Source: an uncultured Clostridium sp.
GTDB taxonomy: Bacteria; Bacillota; Clostridia; Lachnospirales; Lachnospiraceae
Direction of reading: 5' to 3'
Assembly (NCBI GenBank): GCA_958442925.1
Contig: CAUCIO010000092.1
Location: forward strand, 1-8,489
DNA length: 8,489 nt
The notes under the pieces are model-generated. The model saw only the letters and a program-made list of their open reading frames with translations, searched no databases and was not told the origin of the DNA. How positions within the stretch are numbered: the stretch's first letter is position 1; each line of letters opens with the position of its first letter. Shown one piece after another: positions 4,890 through 8,489 of the stretch. The translations under genes were made by a program, and so were the position numbers.

Positions 4890-7429
4890 TATTTTTCCCT
4901 TCCTGTCACATAGGGCACTGGCAGAACCATGTTCCAGACGTCGTCCTCCGCCGGCTCCCCAACGTATTTTACTGTTATCGTGTTGCTGGGAGACAGATAG
5001 GGTTCCAGCTCTGTTCTGCCGTACTCCTGTTTTCTCACATCCATTCTGTCATGCTTTCCTGTATTATAATTGTAGAAGTACAAAGCGCCGTCAAACTGCT
5101 CCAGATACGGATACTTGGGATTATCAATGAACTCCGGCGACATCCAGTCAAAGGTAAGCCGTTCAACCTCCAGATCGTTGCCCAGATAATATTCCAGCAC
5201 CAGCGGCTCCGATGGTTCCCCTGTATACAGGGTATGGCCCTGGTAATCGTAAGCGCCGGACAAAACGGATGGCATCTGTTCCAGCACACAGCGGTACACC
5301 ATTCCCTCCTTCTCCTGCTCGACCGGCATATCGGCTGTCATCAGCGTCAGGCCTCCTGTCACATACTGTTTATCAGCCAGAAAAGAGGTCTCCTCTTCCC
5401 CAACGCTGAATGCCAGCAGACGGGCTTCCGGAAAATACTCTGTCATTCTGGAATCCATATAGAAGGACAACAGCTTTGTTCTACTCTGAGCCTCCATGTA
5501 TCCTTTATCTGCAATATCTGTTTTACTGTACTGATCCGTTCCGGGAACCATCTGGGCAATGGAATTTTTATAGGAAACAGGATAGGACAGCTGCGACTGT
5601 CCATCCAGCTCTTTCTTTTCTCCCGGCTTCATCTCTCCCAGAAAGACAGCCTTTCCGTAGAGAAGCAGCACTGCGTTTTCCAGTGTCTTCTCTGAATGAT
5701 TTATCACCTCTCCCGTCACACGGCCATCGAAAAACCGAATCGTTCCTGAGGGGGCCCGGTCTGCTGCCGGCTCTTCCCGCTTCAGGCTGAACAGCTTCGG
5801 CTCAAAAGCTGCCGTGTCCCGCACTTTTACCTTAATCTCAGAAGAATTCATTCTAAGAGCAGTCTCAAATTTTTCATTTCCTGTAAATGTAACCGGAGTA
5901 TTGTACTCGTAATAATAATTTTTTGTAATCGGCCGGATCAGATAGCCGGGATTCAGCTCCACAGAATATGGAGTATTGTGAGGGCTTCTCACATTGACAT
6001 AGGTCTCAGTTTCCAGCTCATCCTCCCCATAATTTTCCACTGTCACATAGGTGAAGAAGGGGGCTGCAAACCTCGTCTTCGCTCCTGCTGCATAGATAAT
6101 CCCTGTAAAGCCCACCGCCAGAACTGCCACACTGAGCATGTAGTAATTCTGAAGGGATTTGCGCTTCAGATATAAATAAGCTCCCGGTCCGATGAGAACA
6201 ATGTACAGCAGAATCACCACCGTATAGAGCCCCAGATTCGGCAGGCGGTCCACATTTCCCGTATTAATCAGGGCCTGAATGGAGTAGTAAAGGCTGGACA
6301 GGCCATAGTACTGATCCTGGGCCAGATACTGAATGGTATTCTCCCCCATTACCTCCTGTAAAAATGCCTCAGCCAGAGATGGTTTCTGAAGAAACTGGCT
6401 GGAAATGTCTGCCAGATCAAAGCCTGACAGCACAATCTGCCCCTGTTTTTCTGCCTTTCGCGTAAGAAGAGCGGTTCCCTCCTGAAAGAGGGCCTTGCGT
6501 CCGCCTTTTACAGAAAAATCAGCACAGAAAAGCTCTGCAGACAGCTCTGAGTCCCCTTTTTCTCCCAGAAGTTCTGTAAAATTCACTGTCCTGGTCAGAT
6601 TTGAAACCTGCGCTTCTCCGATCAGCTGCTTTTTCATCCGCCCCAGCGTGCGATCCAGCTGCTCTCCTGTTCCAAACAGCAGAGTCCCCCCTTCTTTCAC
6701 CCAGGAAAGCAGTGCTTTCTCCTGTCTGGATGTCAGGCTGTTCCAGCTGAACTCATTAACTGCAATTAAATCGAACTGATCGAGTCCCAGCTGATTTTCC
6801 GGAAGTTCTTCGCCGCTTATGGGAACCATACTGGTTCTGAGCGTCCCGTAGCTTAAACTGCAGCCGTCCAGATAGGACAGGCTGTCAGGGCTGTCGCTGA
6901 GAACTCCGATAAACAAAAGCGCCGCCTCCGATGGAATGTCCAGCTTCAGTCTTTTTTTAACAACCTCACTTCCATCCTGATCCGTCAGCGTTAAAAACAG
7001 CTGATCATTTCCCACTCCAAGTGGAATATAGTATTCTTCCTTCAGCTTCTCTCCAGCCTCCAGCTCTACCGGATACTCATACTGATAAATCTCCTTGCTG
7101 GATTCCATAGTCAGAATTTTCAGCGTTCCGGAAAAGCGCTGCCCCTCTTCGCTGCTGTAGGATACCTGAATTGGAAGATATCTCCCCGCCTTGGCCTTTT
7201 TCCCAATTCCATAATCCGCCTCCATGGACACCTGGGACTTTCTCCCGCCCCCGGTCCTTTCTTCCGCAGCCTCTGAATCTTCAGCAGCCAAAGACTGGAC
7301 TGCTGCCAAAGCTTCAAAGGACGTCTGCCGCAGGGCAGCTGTCAGAAGGCACAGAAGCAGAAAAAGAGCCGGAAGGGCCTTTCCTCCTGCTCTTTTCCCG
7401 AATCCGCCTCGTTTTTCCTCCCTCATCAT
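4889..7429 (-). CDS. Large membrane-anchored extracytoplasmic protein with a GATase-like fold, ABC transporter partner
   Basis: This 846-residue protein is not a named gene I recognise. A basic N-terminus (residues 1-18) precedes a hydrophobic signal or anchor segment (about 19-33), and 'EALAA' at 39-43 could be a signal peptidase site. Residues 65-165 look beta-rich. Residues 168-340 resemble a class I glutamine amidotransferase-like Rossmann fold ('LLFIGVLSD', 'FDLIAVNEF', 'VKEGGTLLFGTGEQL', 'GQIVLSGFDLAD'), as in GldG/DUF4350-type ABC accessory proteins. The catalytic cysteine of true amidotransferases is absent from 'LLFGTGEQ', so it is probably a binding domain. Two membrane segments follow (about 400-421 and 429-449), joined by a basic loop 'LKRKSLQN', which puts both large domains outside the cell. 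Residues 450-846 are beta-rich and aromatic. The gene touches the ATPase gene (TAATG), implying a shared complex. The start is one of two adjacent ATGs (7429, 7426), with AGGA about 10 nt upstream of the first. Function, perhaps substrate capture or envelope sensing, is inferred. Confidence 0.85.
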   Translation of the reverse strand: MMREEKRGGFGKRAGGKALPALFLLLCLLTAALRQTSFEALAAVQSLAAEDSEAAEERTGGGRKSQVSMEADYGIGKKAKAGRYLPIQVSYSSEEGQRFSGTLKILTMESSKEIYQYEYPVELEAGEKLKEEYYIPLGVGNDQLFLTLTDQDGSEVVKKRLKLDIPSEAALLFIGVLSDSPDSLSYLDGCSLSYGTLRTSMVPISGEELPENQLGLDQFDLIAVNEFSWNSLTSRQEKALLSWVKEGGTLLFGTGEQLDRTLGRMKKQLIGEAQVSNLTRTVNFTELLGEKGDSELSAELFCADFSVKGGRKALFQEGTALLTRKAEKQGQIVLSGFDLADISSQFLQKPSLAEAFLQEVMGENTIQYLAQDQYYGLSSLYYSIQALINTGNVDRLPNLGLYTVVILLYIVLIGPGAYLYLKRKSLQNYYMLSVAVLAVGFTGIIYAAGAKTRFAAPFFTYVTVENYGEDELETETYVNVRSPHNTPYSVELNPGYLIRPITKNYYYEYNTPVTFTGNEKFETALRMNSSEIKVKVRDTAAFEPKLFSLKREEPAADRAPSGTIRFFDGRVTGEVINHSEKTLENAVLLLYGKAVFLGEMKPGEKKELDGQSQLSYPVSYKNSIAQMVPGTDQYSKTDIADKGYMEAQSRTKLLSFYMDSRMTEYFPEARLLAFSVGEEETSFLADKQYVTGGLTLMTADMPVEQEKEGMVYRCVLEQMPSVLSGAYDYQGHTLYTGEPSEPLVLEYYLGNDLEVERLTFDWMSPEFIDNPKYPYLEQFDGALYFYNYNTGKHDRMDVRKQEYGRTELEPYLSPSNTITVKYVGEPAEDDVWNMVLPVPYVTGREK

Positions 7430-7452
7430 CTGTCATCGTTCCTTTCCCAAGC

Positions 7453-7473
7453 TGCGGAGCTTTCCGCTCCGCA
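7453..7473 (-). other. GC-rich hairpin between the kinase gene and the membrane-protein gene
   Basis: In the 67-bp gap, TGCGGAGC and GCTCCGCA form a perfect 8-bp stem around a 5-nt loop. No T-run follows in the direction of transcription (the next bases read GCTTGGGAAAGG), so it is not a standard intrinsic terminator. It lies about 24 nt before the downstream ATG, close to the presumed ribosome binding site. It could mark an mRNA processing or stability site, or partly reduce read-through from the kinase gene. The structure is certain; the role is inferred. Confidence 0.6.
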
Positions 7474-7496
7474 CTCTCCTGATTTGCCTGTACCGC

Positions 7497-8489
7497 CTAC
7501 TCGACCGCCTCAAACTGTTCCCGGTTAATATCAAAATGCGTCCTCAGCTTTACAGTAAATACCGTTCCGTCCAGATCGCTCTTAACCTGTATGCTTCCTC
7601 CGTGCATCTCCACCACGCTTTTCGCGATGGCAAGCCCCAGCCCGGTTCCGCCTGTGTGAGTAGAGCGGGACTGTTCCACCCGGTAAAACTTATTGAAAAT
7701 AAGAGGAAGTTCGTCCTCTGGAATCACGTACCCATAGTTTGTCACGGCAATTGTAACTGTCTCCTCATCTGCCTGAATCTGAACCAGCACACGCTTTCCA
7801 TCCGCCCCGTATTTAATGGCGTTATTGATCAGATTGTCAAACAGCCGCGCCAGCAGATTTCCGTCTGCGTCAATCACCCTGGCCGGCACATTGCTGTGAA
7901 GCTCATAGGACAGGTTTTTCTCTGCAAAATTCGGGTAAAACTCCTCCAGCAGCTGTCCTAACAGCTTTACAATATCCACCTTTCCCACGTTCATGGAAAG
8001 CTTTCCATAGTTCAGCTTCGTAAAGCCGAAGAGATCCTCGATCAGCTTTTCCAGCCTCCGGGACTTGGCATAGGCAATGTCGATATACTTCTTCTCCATC
8101 TCTCTGGGAAGCTCCACCTTGCCGGAAAGCAGCTCCAGATATCCGATAATAGAAGTCAGCGGCGTCCTCAGATCGTGGGCCACATTGGTAATCAGCTCGT
8201 TCTTCGTCCGTTCCGACTCTCTCTCCTTCTCCATCAGACGCCGGATATCCTCCACCATTTTATTCAGGTTCACAGCCATGGCGCTGAACTCATTATCTCC
8301 CTTCACCTCCACCACGGTATTCAAATCTCCCTCGGAAATGTCCTGCATAGCCGCTGAGATTCTGGCCAGATACCTGAGATGGCGTTCCTGAAGCCTGAGA
8401 AAAATAACGGAAAAAATGCCGATTCCTACCAGCACATAGAGGAGCACCATAATGGGGCTCAGCTCTAAAAAGTCCAGCAGAAAGGACTC
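7497..8489 (-). CDS. Sensor histidine kinase (VanS-like), N-terminus outside the window
   Basis: The frame stays open to the window edge, with 330 visible codons before the TAG at 7497-7499. An ATG at 8450 lies inside a membrane segment ('IMVLLYVLVGIGIFSVIFL') and the frame continues upstream of it, so it is probably not the true start. After that segment come a HAMP linker ('LARISAAMQDISEGDLNTVVEVKGDNEF'), the H-box 'NVAHDLRTPLTSIIGYLELL' with the phospho-accepting histidine at 8175-8177, the N-box 'FDNLINNAIKYG', the variant G1 box 'VTNYGYVIPEDELPLIF', the F-box 'FNKFYRVEQSR' and the G2 box 'GGTGLGLAIAK'. All catalytic regions are present. This is the VanS/PhoR-type kinase layout, with an extracytoplasmic sensor expected in the missing part. 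Its response regulator is probably the next gene beyond the window. The position 67 bp before the ABC transporter genes suggests it regulates them, perhaps in response to envelope stress or an antimicrobial. Confidence 0.93.
   Translation of the reverse strand, partial: ESFLLDFLELSPIMVLLYVLVGIGIFSVIFLRLQERHLRYLARISAAMQDISEGDLNTVVEVKGDNEFSAMAVNLNKMVEDIRRLMEKERESERTKNELITNVAHDLRTPLTSIIGYLELLSGKVELPREMEKKYIDIAYAKSRRLEKLIEDLFGFTKLNYGKLSMNVGKVDIVKLLGQLLEEFYPNFAEKNLSYELHSNVPARVIDADGNLLARLFDNLINNAIKYGADGKRVLVQIQADEETVTIAVTNYGYVIPEDELPLIFNKFYRVEQSRSTHTGGTGLGLAIAKSVVEMHGGSIQVKSDLDGTVFTVKLRTHFDINREQFEAVE

Noticed and set aside
4443..4913. 156-codon open frame on the plus strand
   Set aside because: It is antisense to the conserved Walker A to signature region of the ABC ATPase, where open shadow frames are common. 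No supporting signals were seen.
5051..5695. 214-codon open frame on the plus strand
   Set aside because: It lies wholly opposite the 846-residue protein. The translation looks like a random, cysteine- and histidine-rich shadow product with no recognisable domain.
7403..7429. Lipoprotein signal in the 846-residue protein
   Set aside because: The only nearby cysteine (C27) is preceded by LLL, which lacks the small residue required just before the cysteine in a lipobox.
7224..7961. 245-codon open frame on the plus strand
   Set aside because: It spans the opposite strand of the kinase end, the gap and the start of the 846-residue gene. Its translation has no domain character and no ribosome binding site was seen, whereas the minus-strand frames carry clear motifs.
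8448..8450. ATG at 8450 as the kinase start
   Set aside because: The frame continues to the window edge, and starting here would leave a kinase with half a membrane segment and no sensor region. The true start is most likely outside the window.

Overview
The window looks like a chromosomal segment of a low-to-mid GC Firmicute of the class Clostridia, most likely a Lachnospiraceae-type gut anaerobe. This rests on strong GGAGG-type ribosome binding sites, a VanS-like sensor kinase, a NatA/NatB-style ABC exporter and an Rrf2 regulator with a clustered-cysteine motif. The genus is an inference and cannot be fixed from the sequence alone.

Left block, plus strand (1-2129): the C-terminal half of an O-acetylhomoserine/O-acetylserine sulfhydrylase (metY type) enters from outside the window. 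It is followed 15 bp later by cysteine synthase (cysK) and 50 bp after that by an Rrf2-family regulator with four closely spaced cysteines. Together they form a sulfide-assimilation and cysteine/homocysteine unit with its probable local regulator. The block closes with a nested hairpin and a T6 run, read as an intrinsic terminator.

Right block, minus strand (8489-2152): read in transcription order, a sensor histidine kinase (N-terminus outside the window) is followed by a 67-bp gap holding a GC-rich hairpin. Then come an 846-residue membrane-anchored extracytoplasmic protein, an ABC ATPase, an ABC-2 permease and the DNA-repair enzyme endonuclease IV (nfo). From the 846-residue protein to nfo the genes overlap one another (1 bp, 23 bp and 8 bp), which points to one translationally coupled transcript. 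The membrane protein, ATPase and permease look like one envelope transport complex, probably under control of the two-component system whose kinase lies just upstream. nfo appears to ride on the end of this operon.

The two blocks converge at about 2050-2150, and base composition shifts there, with the left block visibly more AT-rich. No rRNA, tRNA, insertion sequence, phage gene or CRISPR array was seen. Nothing here is clearly a new class of system. The most unusual items are the ABC transporter with its large GATase-like ectodomain partner, the coupling of nfo to it through a repeated A7-containing motif, and the cysteine-rich Rrf2 protein beside cysK.
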